A stretch of DNA of 64,000 nt, taken from the NCBI RefSeq assembly GCF_902167705.1, contig NZ_CABHMZ010000013.1, positions 1-64,000 of the forward strand, given 5' to 3'. Both the position numbers and the translations under genes were made by a program. A model generated the notes under the pieces. The model made no database searches, was not told the origin of the DNA, and was given only the letters and a program-made list of their open reading frames with translations. Origin of the DNA: Streptococcus constellatus (GTDB taxonomy: Bacteria; Bacillota; Bacilli; Lactobacillales; Streptococcaceae). Of the stretch, positions 27,642 through 36,606 are shown in pieces; position 1 is the stretch's first letter, and each line of letters opens with the position of its first letter.

Positions 27642-28382
27642 ATGTTTTATAGATATTTGAGAAGATTGGTAATGTTGATTTTATGGGCCTTAAATGGCAA
27701 TGCACACTACCACCATTTGGAGAATATTCCAGACCAAGAGGAAAATTATATTTTAGTGGCTCCACACCGTACTTGGTGGGATCCTGTTTACATGGCTTTT
27801 GCAACAAGACCCAAGCAATTTATCTTTATGGCAAAAAAAGAATTGTTTACGAATCGCGTCTTCGGTTGGTGGATTCGCATGTGTGGTGCGTTTCCGATTG
27901 ACCGTGAAAATCCAGGAGCATCTGCTATTAAATACCCCGTTAAAATGTTGAAATCAAGCAATCGTTCTTTGATTATGTTTCCAAGTGGAAGTCGGCATTC
28001 GACAGATGTAAAAGGGGGCGTTGCACTGATTGCTAAAATGGCAAAGGTGAGGATTCTTCCGGCTGTTTATGTAGGACCGATGAGTCTGAAAGGTTTAGCA
28101 AAAGGCGAACGTGTAGATATGGATTTTGGACAACCTATTGATATTTCAGACATCAAAAAGATGAATGATGAAGGTGTGGAAGAAGTCGCCCGTCGTATTC
28201 AGACAGAATTTGATCGTTTAGATGCAGAAGTAGCAGCTCTTGAAGCGAAAAAAAGTCCAAATATATTATTGCTACTCCCTCGGTTGATTGCTTTGCTATT
28301 ATCAATTGTTGTTGGCTTATTGACATTTGCTTTCAGTTTCATCGCAAGTTTCGTTTGGGATCCTGATAAACATAGAAAATAA
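27642..28382 (+). CDS. PlsC-family 1-acylglycerol-3-phosphate acyltransferase
   Basis: A 246-residue membrane-associated acyltransferase. The catalytic HX4D motif appears as APHRTWWDP near residue 44. The substrate motif is FPSGSRHS (usually FPEGTRS) near residue 108, with Glu replaced by Ser. It would make phosphatidic acid from lysophosphatidic acid, or act in a related lipid step. A C-terminal hydrophobic pair of helices is present. An upstream in-frame start is excluded because the promoter -10 lies within that extension; AGAAGGGAG precedes ATG 27642. Confidence 0.88.
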   Translation: MFYRYLRRLVMLILWALNGNAHYHHLENIPDQEENYILVAPHRTWWDPVYMAFATRPKQFIFMAKKELFTNRVFGWWIRMCGAFPIDRENPGASAIKYPVKMLKSSNRSLIMFPSGSRHSTDVKGGVALIAKMAKVRILPAVYVGPMSLKGLAKGERVDMDFGQPIDISDIKKMNDEGVEEVARRIQTEFDRLDAEVAALEAKKSPNILLLLPRLIALLLSIVVGLLTFAFSFIASFVWDPDKHRK

Positions 28383-28428
28383 AAATCTTGTAGAAGAAGT
28401 ATGTCTCATCTTTCTAGAAGGAGCATCT

Positions 28429-29046
28429 ATGAAAATAGCAGTTTTGCTGTATCCAGCATGTTCATTGCAGGAAACCACAACTTTGACATCAGCACTTTGT
28501 CTTTCTTTTGGACAATCTTTGGATTATCTTGCTTCAGAAAAGAAAGTTTATACGAGTGAAGAAGGATTGCAAGTTATTCCAGATTTTACTTTTAAAGAAG
28601 TGCAAAATGTAAAGTATGATTGCATCATATTGCCAGGCACGCTAGAGCCATTGGTTAGCCTTTATGATTCCAGACTAATCTCTTTTTTAGAAAGGATAGA
28701 TACAAGGCGGACGATAGTAGCGGCTATTTCTTCATCTCCTATGTTTTTAGGAAAAGCTGATTTGTTGAGAAGCCGGTATTACACAGGTGGTCTGTATATG
28801 GAATTAGTAGAGTATTTTTCTTTTTTGGAAAAAGAAACTTTCCTCCATCAGCCTGTTGTAAAAGACAAGAATATTATTACAGCCATTGGATTTGCCTATG
28901 TAGAATTTTCTCAGACCGTTTTGAATGCTTTAGGATTAGAAGTGCCGAGCGATTTCTTTTTGAGAAAAAATTCCTACACTTCAGAAGAGTTAACGTATCA
29001 TTTAGAGATAACCGATTACCAAGAAATACTGCAAGAAATTTTATGA
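28429..29046 (+). CDS. DJ-1/PfpI family protein
   Basis: A 205-residue protein with the class I glutamine amidotransferase-like fold of the DJ-1/PfpI family: opening KIAVLLYPACSLQE, the DCIILPGTLEP strand-loop, and a region AAISSSPMFLGKADLL where family members have the nucleophile elbow. The usual Ala-Ile-Cys is replaced by Ala-Ile-Ser here, so catalytic activity as a cysteine hydrolase is doubtful. It is 46 bp after the acyltransferase with AAGGAG upstream. Function unknown, possibly stress related. Confidence 0.75.
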   Translation: MKIAVLLYPACSLQETTTLTSALCLSFGQSLDYLASEKKVYTSEEGLQVIPDFTFKEVQNVKYDCIILPGTLEPLVSLYDSRLISFLERIDTRRTIVAAISSSPMFLGKADLLRSRYYTGGLYMELVEYFSFLEKETFLHQPVVKDKNIITAIGFAYVEFSQTVLNALGLEVPSDFFLRKNSYTSEELTYHLEITDYQEILQEIL

Positions 29047-29058
29047 TATGAACAAAAA

Positions 29059-29088
29059 TTCCAGGAATGATTTTCTGGTTTTTTTACT
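29059..29088 (+). terminator. Terminator after the DJ-1 family gene
   Basis: CCAG and CTGG close a 10-nt loop, extended by AAAA/TTTT pairs, followed by a T-run. Confidence 0.6.
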
Positions 29089-29132
29089 ATGAATTTCAAG
29101 ATAGAAGGAACTAAAATACACATAAAACATAT

Positions 29133-29171
29133 ATGAAAGCGCTTGCTAAAATAGGCTTAAAATAGTATACT
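29133..29171 (+). promoter_or_regulatory. Promoter with overlapping cre for the C69 dipeptidase
   Basis: The cre-like ATGAAAGCGCTTGCT (29133-29147) matches the consensus with G at the degenerate purine position. It overlaps the -35 TTGCTA (29144-29149). TATACT (29166-29171) follows after 16 bp. CcpA repression of the peptidase gene is predicted. Confidence 0.7.
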
Positions 29172-29202
29172 AAATTTAAGGTATACGGTTTTAAAAAGGT
29201 GA

Positions 29203-29241
29203 TAAGAGTGATGCTCACTCTTAAAAGTTGATGTATTCAAC
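29203..29241 (+). other. Two hairpins in the dipeptidase leader
   Basis: TAAGAGTGA/TCACTCTTA with a 3-nt loop (29203-29223) and GTTGA/TCAAC with a 5-nt loop (29227-29241) occupy the roughly 90-nt leader just before the ribosome site AAAGGAG. They may stabilise the mRNA or control translation. Confidence 0.55.
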
Positions 29242-29265
29242 ATACAATCATAAAAGGAGAAATAT

Positions 29266-31365
29266 ATGAAAAAATTGATTTTTCGATTAACAATTATGTT
29301 ATCTGCTCTTATTCTCTTTCCTTTTCAAGCAGTTGAAGCCTGCACAGGCTTTATTGTTGGGAAGAATTTGACAGCAGACGGTTCGACTTTGTATGGTCGT
29401 ACAGAGGATTTGGAGCCTAATCATAACAAAGTCTTTAAAGTTCATCCAGCCAAGGACAATCAAGCAGGAGAAAAGCTGATTGATGAAGCCAATGGTTTTG
29501 AATGGCAATTACCTGCGCACAGCTATAAATATACTTCTGTTTCAGATGTGACACCGAAAGATGGTATTTTTGATGAAGTAGGCTTCAATGAGCATGGAGT
29601 TTCCATTTCTGCTACAGTGTCAGCTAAGGCGAATAAAGCTATCCAAAAAGTTGATCCTTATGTGGAAAAAGGTTTAGCAGAATCCATTATGACAACGGTT
29701 GTCTTGCCACATGTAAAAACAGCTCGTGAAGGTGTGGAGCTCATTGCAGAGATTGTCAAAAAACAAGGTGCTGCTGAAGGAAACATTGTGACAATTGCAG
29801 ATAAGACAGGTGTCTGGTACATGGAAATCTTATCTGGTCATCAATATGTTGCCATTAAATATCCAGACGACAAATATAGTATTTTCCCTAACACCTTCTT
29901 CTTAGGAAGTGTTGATTTTAATGACAAGGAAAATGTCATTGCTTCAGAAAATGTGGAAAAAGTAGCACGTGATGCTAATTCTTATAAGGAAATTGATGGC
30001 AAGTTCCATATTTCCCAATCTTACAATCCGCCGATGGCAGAAGCTGATCGTTCGCGTGCTTGGGCTGGTATTAAGGCTTTGAACCCAGACGCACCAGTCA
30101 ATTATGATGATAAATATTTTGATTTGTTGCAATCTAGCAATAAGAAAATCAGCGTTGCAGATGTGATGCGGATGCAGCGGAACCGTTTTGAAGGTACGCA
30201 ATTCAAACCACTAGACCAAATGGAATTAGACGGTAAAGGCATTCCTCAACGTGGAAAAAACGATCCAGTTTATAAATATCCACTTGGAAATCCAAATGTA
30301 ATGGAAGCACATATTTTCCAATTGAAAGATAATATCCCTGCCAGCATGGGTGGCGGTACAATGTGGCTTTCTGTTGGTAGTCCTCGCTTTGCTCCATACT
30401 TGCCATATTATGGAAATATTAACAATACTTATGCTGCTTACCAAGTTGATACGACGCAATACAACAAGGATTCTTGGTATTGGGTTGCCTCTCACATTTA
30501 CGACATGGCTGCCAAACATCAAAAATTATTTGGCAATAGCATTCAAGAAAAATGGAAAGCTTTGGAAGCACGATTGATTGATGAACAAGCTAAATTGGAT
30601 GAACAATACGCAGCTACAGGTGGAGCTTCGTCAGAGGAAGTAACTGCATCTAGTATGGAGCGTGCAGAGGAAGTCTTTAAAGAAATGAAAGCTCTAGAAG
30701 CTGAAATGGAAGAAAAGATTAAAAATGAGCAAACGCCACCAAGCTCTAGCTCAGAACCATCTTCAAGTACAAGCGAGTCATCTTCAACCACATCTTCAAC
30801 TTCGTCTACATCTCAATCTCAATCTTCGTCAAGTACAAACGAAACTTCCACATCTAGTTCATCAGATGTTGAAAAACCAAAACCAAGCGAAACTTCTGAT
30901 ACCTTAGTGGATACAGCCACAGGTGTTCGCTTGCAAAATGCGGATTTAGTAAAAGCTAATCTCAAATTAGCAGTTAAAAAGACGATTGAAGAAAATGCAG
31001 ACAGCTATGACATTACCTTGACCAATCCAAAAGGTGAAGCAGTGTCACAAGTCAGCTCAACATTAGTGACAGTACCAGTGAAGCAAGGTGCTACGGTGGA
31101 ATCTGTTTATGCTATGAAAGACGGAAAACAAGCAGAAAAATTTGATTTTGTTCTCAACAAAGACCAAACGATTAGCTTTAAAACAACACACTTCTCTACT
31201 TACAAAGTGAATTATAAAGTTGTTAAAAAAGCGCCGAAACCAAAAAAACGTGGCTTCCTTCCATCAACTGGTGAAAAAGTGACTTTCCTTGGTTTAGCAG
31301 GAATCGTCATCTTAGGAGTTGTCATCTTTATCTTAGCAAAACGTTCAAAAAAGAATCATGAATAG
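29266..31365 (+). CDS. LPXTG-anchored C69-family dipeptidase
   Basis: A 699-residue surface Ntn-hydrolase. The signal peptide ends just before Cys26 (AVEACTGFIVG), which would become the N-terminal nucleophile of a peptidase family C69 enzyme. The catalytic domain spans about residues 26-440. A helical stretch follows, then a Ser/Thr-rich linker (about 485-540), a folded segment (about 545-655) and the sortase signal LPSTG, helix and KRSKKNHE tail. It probably trims dipeptides at the cell surface for amino acid supply. The C69 cysteine placed directly after the signal sequence is what the family needs for self-processing. Regulation by CcpA is suggested by the cre at the promoter. Confidence 0.92.
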   Translation: MKKLIFRLTIMLSALILFPFQAVEACTGFIVGKNLTADGSTLYGRTEDLEPNHNKVFKVHPAKDNQAGEKLIDEANGFEWQLPAHSYKYTSVSDVTPKDGIFDEVGFNEHGVSISATVSAKANKAIQKVDPYVEKGLAESIMTTVVLPHVKTAREGVELIAEIVKKQGAAEGNIVTIADKTGVWYMEILSGHQYVAIKYPDDKYSIFPNTFFLGSVDFNDKENVIASENVEKVARDANSYKEIDGKFHISQSYNPPMAEADRSRAWAGIKALNPDAPVNYDDKYFDLLQSSNKKISVADVMRMQRNRFEGTQFKPLDQMELDGKGIPQRGKNDPVYKYPLGNPNVMEAHIFQLKDNIPASMGGGTMWLSVGSPRFAPYLPYYGNINNTYAAYQVDTTQYNKDSWYWVASHIYDMAAKHQKLFGNSIQEKWKALEARLIDEQAKLDEQYAATGGASSEEVTASSMERAEEVFKEMKALEAEMEEKIKNEQTPPSSSSEPSSSTSESSSTTSSTSSTSQSQSSSSTNETSTSSSSDVEKPKPSETSDTLVDTATGVRLQNADLVKANLKLAVKKTIEENADSYDITLTNPKGEAVSQVSSTLVTVPVKQGATVESVYAMKDGKQAEKFDFVLNKDQTISFKTTHFSTYKVNYKVVKKAPKPKKRGFLPSTGEKVTFLGLAGIVILGVVIFILAKRSKKNHE

Positions 31366-31401
31366 TTGAAGCAAGACAATCAATATCATGTTTAAGAATT
31401 C

Positions 31402-31441
31402 CCTCAAAGTTAGGTACAGACTAACTTTGGGGGATTTTTAT
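31402..31441 (+). terminator. Terminator after the C69 dipeptidase gene
   Basis: CCCTCAAAGTTAG and CTAACTTTGGGGG flank a 7-nt loop, with TTTTT after. Confidence 0.9.
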
Positions 31442-31468
31442 ATGGGTTGAATAACTATATACGATAAA

Positions 31469-31522
31469 TTGACAACGATAATACTATTTTTGACAATAAT
31501 ATTTGTCAAAATGACAAGGATA
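31469..31522 (+). promoter_or_regulatory. Triple 21-bp-spaced operator of the XRE regulator
   Basis: TTGACAACGATA (31469), TTGACAATAATA (31490) and ATGACAAGGATA (31511) are direct repeats with an exact 21-bp period, two helical turns. The third overlaps the spacer between -35 TTGTCA (31503-31508) and extended -10 TATAAT (31526-31531). This is the layout expected of an autorepressor. Confidence 0.7.
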
Positions 31523-31555
31523 TGTTATAATAAAATTGTGAGAGGAGGATGTGGT

Positions 31556-31783
31556 ATGAAGTTGAGAAATCGTCTCAAGGAACTTCGAGCGAGAGATAGA
31601 CTCAATCAAACAGAACTAGCCAGAAAAGCAGGAGTTTCTCGACAAACCGTCAGCTTAATCGAACGGGGAGAGTATGCTCCGTCTGTTATCATTGCCTTGA
31701 AGATTGCTCATATTTTTGGAGAAAATATAGAAAATGTATTTTACTTAGAGGAGAATAGCGATGAAAAAATGGATGAAAATTAG
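31556..31783 (+). CDS. XRE-family HTH regulator (short)
   Basis: A 75-residue helix-turn-helix protein of the Cro/CI type, with QTELARKAGVSRQTVSLIER near residue 18 and the GEYAPSVIIALKIAHIFG helix after it. Such small regulators often control a neighbouring membrane protein gene. Here the downstream DUF3169 gene overlaps its end by 23 bp. ATG 31556 follows GAGGAGG. Three spaced repeats at its promoter suggest autoregulation. The stimulus is unknown. Confidence 0.9.
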   Translation: MKLRNRLKELRARDRLNQTELARKAGVSRQTVSLIERGEYAPSVIIALKIAHIFGENIENVFYLEENSDEKMDEN

Positions 31784-32480
31784 CGGTTTAATAGTAGTGA
31801 GTATTTTGCTAGGAATTTTTGTAGCCAGTAGCTGGCTCGGAAATTTCCATTTTCCAACTTTTTTAAATAGCACACTTTTCGGGTGGATGATTCGTGTGTT
31901 CAATCTGATTTTATTCTGTATGACGATTTATTTACTATCTTCTAGCCGGAAAATTCAGAAACAATCGGAATCAAGAAAAGAAAATGAGTTAAATGAGCAG
32001 CTTTACCAGAAGATGTTTAAAACTCTGGAATACGGCACGATTTCCTTAGATGTGATGACAATTTTGGTAATTTTTGATATACTAACTTCACTTAGTGTAG
32101 CCATTACTAGAAATAGTCTTTTGCTCACAATGAGTTTGTTTCCTTATTTAACCTTGCTTTTTGTCATATATGGGCAGTATTATCTCCAAAAAACAATTGA
32201 GCAGGTTCGGCATTTTAAATTACCAGTATTTGCATTTCCTGAAGATATTTTAGCATTCATGAAAACTTATGATGAAGCAGAAAGAGAAGCGCATTACGAA
32301 CAGAGCTTTAAGATTCTTTTTCAGTTAAATCAGTTCATTTTGCCAGCACTTTACATTTTTATCTTTGTCATTTCGCTTAGCTTACGCGAGATTCAATATC
32401 TTCCCATTGCAATTGTGGTATTTATCCATCTTTACATCAATGTCATGAACATCTCTATGGTGAAAAATTATTTTAAATAA
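31761..32480 (+). CDS. DUF3169-type membrane protein
   Basis: A 239-residue membrane protein with about six hydrophobic segments. Helices fall near residues 8-26, 40-58, 95-115, 125-145, 192-212 and 215-235, with a charged region (about 60-90) after the second. Its link to a short XRE regulator is typical of the DUF3169 family in Firmicutes, for which no function is known. ATG 31761 lies inside the regulator gene behind GAGGAG, so the two are translationally coupled. The family name is from recall of pattern and context, not a search. Confidence 0.65.
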   Translation: MKKWMKISGLIVVSILLGIFVASSWLGNFHFPTFLNSTLFGWMIRVFNLILFCMTIYLLSSSRKIQKQSESRKENELNEQLYQKMFKTLEYGTISLDVMTILVIFDILTSLSVAITRNSLLLTMSLFPYLTLLFVIYGQYYLQKTIEQVRHFKLPVFAFPEDILAFMKTYDEAEREAHYEQSFKILFQLNQFILPALYIFIFVISLSLREIQYLPIAIVVFIHLYINVMNISMVKNYFK

Positions 32481-32521
32481 AAAACAAACTCCATAAAATA
32501 GGTATAAAGGGAGAATCCTTA

Positions 32522-33223
32522 ATGAAAAAAATAGCCCATATTGGACTTGGAATTTTAAAATTATTGGGACTAATTGTTTTAGTCATGGCCATCAATGGCA
32601 TTCCTATGTTGTTTCTAGCTAGAGGGCAAGATTTGCCCGTGTATATAGAGATTTTACTGGTGTTAGCCTACCTTGTACTCATGTTTTTTGCTATCCGCAC
32701 TTTATGGAGGAAATACCAGACACATGTCTCAGAGGATGTCAAAGTTCTGTCATTTTCTTGGGGAGATTTTGGGAAAGCCCTGCTATTCTTTTTAGTGGCA
32801 AGAGTGGTAGCAGTAGTTGGAACTTATCTAAATATTCTTTTAACAGGACAAAGTACGACCAGTAACGATAATGCTTTACAAAGTCTAGGAAAAATTATGT
32901 CTGTTGACCATATCTTTTTTGCTTTGTTATATGTAGTAACTGTTGCAGTGATAGCTCCGATAATTGAAGAATTGGTATTCCGCGGTTTTGCAACAATCTT
33001 TTTCTTTGAGAAAGATCAAAAAATAGTGGCAGCGATTATAACATCTATCATTTTTGCACTTCCTCACATCTCAAAATGGACAGAGTTTCCACTTTATTTT
33101 GCTATGGGATTAGTGCTTTATGTTGCCTTTGCACGTCGAGGAAATCTGAAAGATTCAATAGCTGTGCATATTTTAAACAACACACCAGCAGCTCTCGTTA
33201 TGCTGTTTGCGATGTTTCAATAG
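32522..33223 (+). CDS. CPBP-family intramembrane metalloprotease
   Basis: A 233-residue membrane protein of the CPBP (CAAX protease and bacteriocin-processing) family. The catalytic motifs are EELVFRGF (EExxxR) near residue 152 and FALPHI (FxxxH-like) near residue 181, with a third conserved Asn near residue 219. In streptococci, members may process peptides or confer bacteriocin self-immunity, but no bacteriocin gene is nearby. It lies 41 bp after the DUF3169 gene and probably belongs to the same operon. Confidence 0.9.
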   Translation: MKKIAHIGLGILKLLGLIVLVMAINGIPMLFLARGQDLPVYIEILLVLAYLVLMFFAIRTLWRKYQTHVSEDVKVLSFSWGDFGKALLFFLVARVVAVVGTYLNILLTGQSTTSNDNALQSLGKIMSVDHIFFALLYVVTVAVIAPIIEELVFRGFATIFFFEKDQKIVAAIITSIIFALPHISKWTEFPLYFAMGLVLYVAFARRGNLKDSIAVHILNNTPAALVMLFAMFQ

Positions 33224-33241
33224 CGATGTAAAAATAGTACA

Positions 33242-33318
33242 ATAACACAATAAAAACACGAACGGAGTTTTAGTTCCAGCTACTTGCTGGCGTTGCTTCA
33301 TTCGTGTTTTTGTGTTAT
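33242..33318. terminator. Large bidirectional terminator between CPBP and nrdF
   Basis: AACACAATAAAAACACGAA pairs with TTCGTGTTTTTGTGTTATC across a loop that contains its own CCAGC/GCTGG hairpin. T-runs on both strands serve the convergent genes. Confidence 0.85.
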
Positions 33319-33330
33319 CAGATGTTTATT

Positions 33331-34290
33331 TTATAACCCGTAATTGTAATCATCATCTTGCATGGCTTCAACTTCACCAAGAAGATAACCGTTTCCGACT
33401 TGAGAGAAGAAGTCGTGGTTAGAGGTTCCAGTTGAAATACCATTCATGACAATGGGATTGACGTCATCAGCCGTGTCAGGGAAAAGTGGGTCTTGACCAA
33501 GATTCATGAGAGCTTTATTAGCATTATACCGAAGGAAAGTTTTGACTTCTTCTGTCCAACCGACACCGTCATACAAGGTTTCTGTATAGCCTTCCTCATT
33601 TTCATAGAGGGTGTAGAGCAGGTCGTACATCCACTCCCGGAACGTTTCTTGTTCTTCCTCTGGCAATTCGTTGAAGCCTAATTGGAATTTATAGCCGATA
33701 TACGTTCCGTGGACAGATTCGTCACGGATAATCAATTTGATGATTTCAGCTACATTGGCTAACTTGTTATTTCCAAGATAGTAAAGCGGTGTAAAGAAAC
33801 CAGAATAGAAGAGGAAGGTTTCCAGAAAGACACTGGCAACCTTCTTTTCAAGAGCATTTCCATTGAGGTAAATCTCGTTGATAATTTCCGCTTTCTTTTG
33901 CAAATAAGGATTTGTATTGGTCCATTCAAAGATTTCGTCAATTTCTGATTTTGTGTTGAGGGTTGAGAAAATAGATGAATACGACTTAGCATGAACAGAC
34001 TCCATGAATTGGATGTTATTCAACACAGCCTCTTCATGAGGCGTGCGAATATCTCCTCGGATAGCTTCAACACCTGATTGGGATTGCATCGTATCCAATA
34101 ATGTTAATCCGCCAAATACCTTACCAACAAGGTCTTTTTTTTCAGGTGATAATTTTCTCCAGTCATCCAAATCGTTGGAGAGGGGGATTCGCGTATCGAG
34201 CCAGAATTGCTCGGTCAGTTTTTCCCAAGTAGATTTGTCAATGACATCTTCAATGGCATTCCAATTTATGGCTTTGTAATAGGTTTTCAT
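33331..34290 (-). CDS. nrdF: Class Ib ribonucleotide reductase beta subunit
   Basis: NrdF holds the dimetal-tyrosyl radical needed by NrdE for deoxyribonucleotide synthesis under aerobic conditions. The 319-residue protein shows the metal ligand motifs: the LDTMQ region, EAVLNNIQFMESVHAKSYS (Glu and His ligands) near residue 88, and IRDESVHGTYIGY near residue 188. It lies 118 bp downstream of nrdE on the minus strand. The activator flavoprotein NrdI is not in this window. Confidence 0.97.
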   Translation of the reverse strand: MKTYYKAINWNAIEDVIDKSTWEKLTEQFWLDTRIPLSNDLDDWRKLSPEKKDLVGKVFGGLTLLDTMQSQSGVEAIRGDIRTPHEEAVLNNIQFMESVHAKSYSSIFSTLNTKSEIDEIFEWTNTNPYLQKKAEIINEIYLNGNALEKKVASVFLETFLFYSGFFTPLYYLGNNKLANVAEIIKLIIRDESVHGTYIGYKFQLGFNELPEEEQETFREWMYDLLYTLYENEEGYTETLYDGVGWTEEVKTFLRYNANKALMNLGQDPLFPDTADDVNPIVMNGISTGTSNHDFFSQVGNGYLLGEVEAMQDDDYNYGL

Positions 34291-34408
34291 GTTGATTACT
34301 TTCTTTTATTCCAGTTGATTTTTATCGTTTATAGATTGTTTAAATTTGTCTGAAAGGCTTATATAACGGTTGTTGTACTAGCATAAACAAGAGAAACTTT
34401 AGTCCTCC

Positions 34409-36568
34409 TTAAATCACGCAGCTCTCACACTGATTAGCTCCAACTTCGCCACCGTCATCTGTAAAGGTACGGACATAATAGATTGATTTGATGCCCTTGT
34501 TAAAGGCATAGTTGCGCAGGATAGACAGGTCACGCGTGGTTTGTTTGCTCTCGGTTTTCCATTCGTAGAGTCCTTGTGGAATGTCGCTACGCATAAAGAG
34601 GGTCAGAGATAATCCTTGATCTACGTGTTCAGTAGCTGCTGCATAGACATCAATGACCTTGCGCATATCCATATCATAAGCACTGGTGTAGTAAGGAATC
34701 GTCTCAGTTGACAGTCCTGCTGCTGGGTAGTAGATTTTTCCGATTTTCTTTTCTTGGCGTTCTTCGATGCGTTGTGTAATTGGGTGGATTGAAGCAGAGA
34801 CATCATTGATATAGCTGATAGAGCCATTTGGGGCAACAGCTAAGCGATTTTGGTGGTAAAGACCGTCTGTCATGACTTTCTCGCGCAGTTCAGTCCAATC
34901 TTTGGCAGAAGGGATAAAGATATTTTCAAAGAGTTTTTTCACTCGGTCATATTTTGGTACAAATTCGCCAGTCACATATTTGTCAAAGTATGAACCATTT
35001 GCATAGTCAGATTTTTCAAAGTTGTGGAAGGTCACACCGCGCTCGCGGGCAATATTGTTGGACTCAACAAGTGTCCAATAATTCATGAGCATAAAGTAAA
35101 TGCTGGTAAACTCAACAGATTCAGCTGTTCCGTATTCAATCAATTGTTGAGCCAGATAACTGTGCAAGCCCATGGCGCCCAGTCCGAAAGTGTGAGCTAA
35201 GCTGTTGCCATGATCAATAGTCGGAACGGCTTTGATATGAGAGCTGTCTGTAACAAATGTCAGCGCCCGTGTCATGGTTCGGATAGACTTACCGAAATCT
35301 GGTGAAGTCATCATATTAACCACATTGGTAGAGCCAAGATTGCAAGAAACATCCGTTCCCAAGCGTAGAAATTCCTGTGCATCATTCAGAAGACTGGGTT
35401 CTTGTACTTGCAGGATTTCGGAGCAGAGATTACTCATGATAATCTTGCCATCCACTGGATTCGCACGATTAGCTGTGTCAATATTGACTACGTAAGGATA
35501 GCCAGATTCCTGCTGCAACTTGGAAATCTCAGTTTCTAAATCACGAGCTTTAATCTTCGTTTTGTTAATCTTAGGATTGGCCACCAATTCGTCGTATTTT
35601 TCAGTAATATCAATATAGGCAAATGGAACGCCATATTCCCGTTCGATAGAGTAAGGACTGAAAAGATACATTTCTTCATTCTTGCGAGCCAATTCATAAA
35701 ATTTATCTGGAATAACAACACCTAAAGAAAGGGTTTTTACCCGCACTTTTTCATCGGCATTCTCTTTCTTGGTTGAAAGAAAAGCGATAATATCTGGGTG
35801 AAAGACGTTGAGATAGACAACACCAGCTCCTTGACGTTGACCTAATTGATTAGAGTATGAAAAGCTGTCTTCAAAGAGCTTCATAACTGGTACTACACCA
35901 GAAGCAGCACCTTCATAGCCCTTGATAGGAGCGCCAGCTTCCCGCAGATTGCTGAGGGAAATCCCAACGCCACCGCCAATCCGTGATAGCTGCAGAGCTG
36001 AGTTAATGGAGCGTCCGATAGAGTTCATATCATCTGTCACTTGAATCAAGAAGCAAGAAACCAATTCACCACGACGGGCACGTCCAGCATTAAGGAAACT
36101 TGGAGTTGCAGGTTGATAACGTTGGTGAATGATTTCATTGGCAATATCTTTGGCAATTGCTTCATCACCGTTGGCAAAATAGAGCGCGTTGAAAAGAACG
36201 CGGTCTTCCATACTTTCAAGGTAATACTCGCCGTCATTTGTTTTAAGAGCATATTGATTATAGAATTTATATGCTGCCATGAAAGACTTGAAATGGAAAT
36301 CTTGCTCATGAATGAAAGCAGCCAGTTCTTCAATGTATTCAGGTGAATAAAGCTGGATGAATTCTTTTTCTAGATAATTTTCTTGAATTAAATAGTGAAT
36401 TTTTTCCGTAATAGAAGAGAATTTTTTCGTATTTGGTTCAACATTTTCTTTAAAGAATGCTTCCAAGGATTCCTTATCTTTGTGAAGCATAATTTGTCCG
36501 TTGATTGGACGGTTGATTTCATTATTGAGACGGAAATACGTCACATCTTCCAATTGTTTGAGTCCCAT
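34409..36568 (-). CDS. nrdE: Class Ib ribonucleotide reductase alpha subunit
   Basis: NrdE is the catalytic subunit that reduces ribonucleoside diphosphates. The start at ATG 36568 (MGLKQLEDVTYFRL) behind AAAGGAA gives 719 residues, the usual size; an in-frame upstream extension lies within the inserted repeat and is not coding. Features: GELVSCFLIQ (active-site Cys), the NLCSEI motif with radical cysteine, YINDVSASIHP, and the C-terminal redox pair ESCVI. As a class Ib enzyme it receives electrons from NrdH, whose gene is upstream but separated by a 339-bp gap filled by a structured repeat. Confidence 0.97.
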   Translation of the reverse strand: MGLKQLEDVTYFRLNNEINRPINGQIMLHKDKESLEAFFKENVEPNTKKFSSITEKIHYLIQENYLEKEFIQLYSPEYIEELAAFIHEQDFHFKSFMAAYKFYNQYALKTNDGEYYLESMEDRVLFNALYFANGDEAIAKDIANEIIHQRYQPATPSFLNAGRARRGELVSCFLIQVTDDMNSIGRSINSALQLSRIGGGVGISLSNLREAGAPIKGYEGAASGVVPVMKLFEDSFSYSNQLGQRQGAGVVYLNVFHPDIIAFLSTKKENADEKVRVKTLSLGVVIPDKFYELARKNEEMYLFSPYSIEREYGVPFAYIDITEKYDELVANPKINKTKIKARDLETEISKLQQESGYPYVVNIDTANRANPVDGKIIMSNLCSEILQVQEPSLLNDAQEFLRLGTDVSCNLGSTNVVNMMTSPDFGKSIRTMTRALTFVTDSSHIKAVPTIDHGNSLAHTFGLGAMGLHSYLAQQLIEYGTAESVEFTSIYFMLMNYWTLVESNNIARERGVTFHNFEKSDYANGSYFDKYVTGEFVPKYDRVKKLFENIFIPSAKDWTELREKVMTDGLYHQNRLAVAPNGSISYINDVSASIHPITQRIEERQEKKIGKIYYPAAGLSTETIPYYTSAYDMDMRKVIDVYAAATEHVDQGLSLTLFMRSDIPQGLYEWKTESKQTTRDLSILRNYAFNKGIKSIYYVRTFTDDGGEVGANQCESCVI

Positions 36569-36606
36569 AGTGTTCCTTTTTCTAAATGATATTTTTGCAA
36601 AAGAAA

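Noticed and set aside
32522..33223. Bacteriocin immunity cluster around the CPBP protein
   Set aside because: No double-glycine leader peptide or bacteriocin exporter gene was found nearby.
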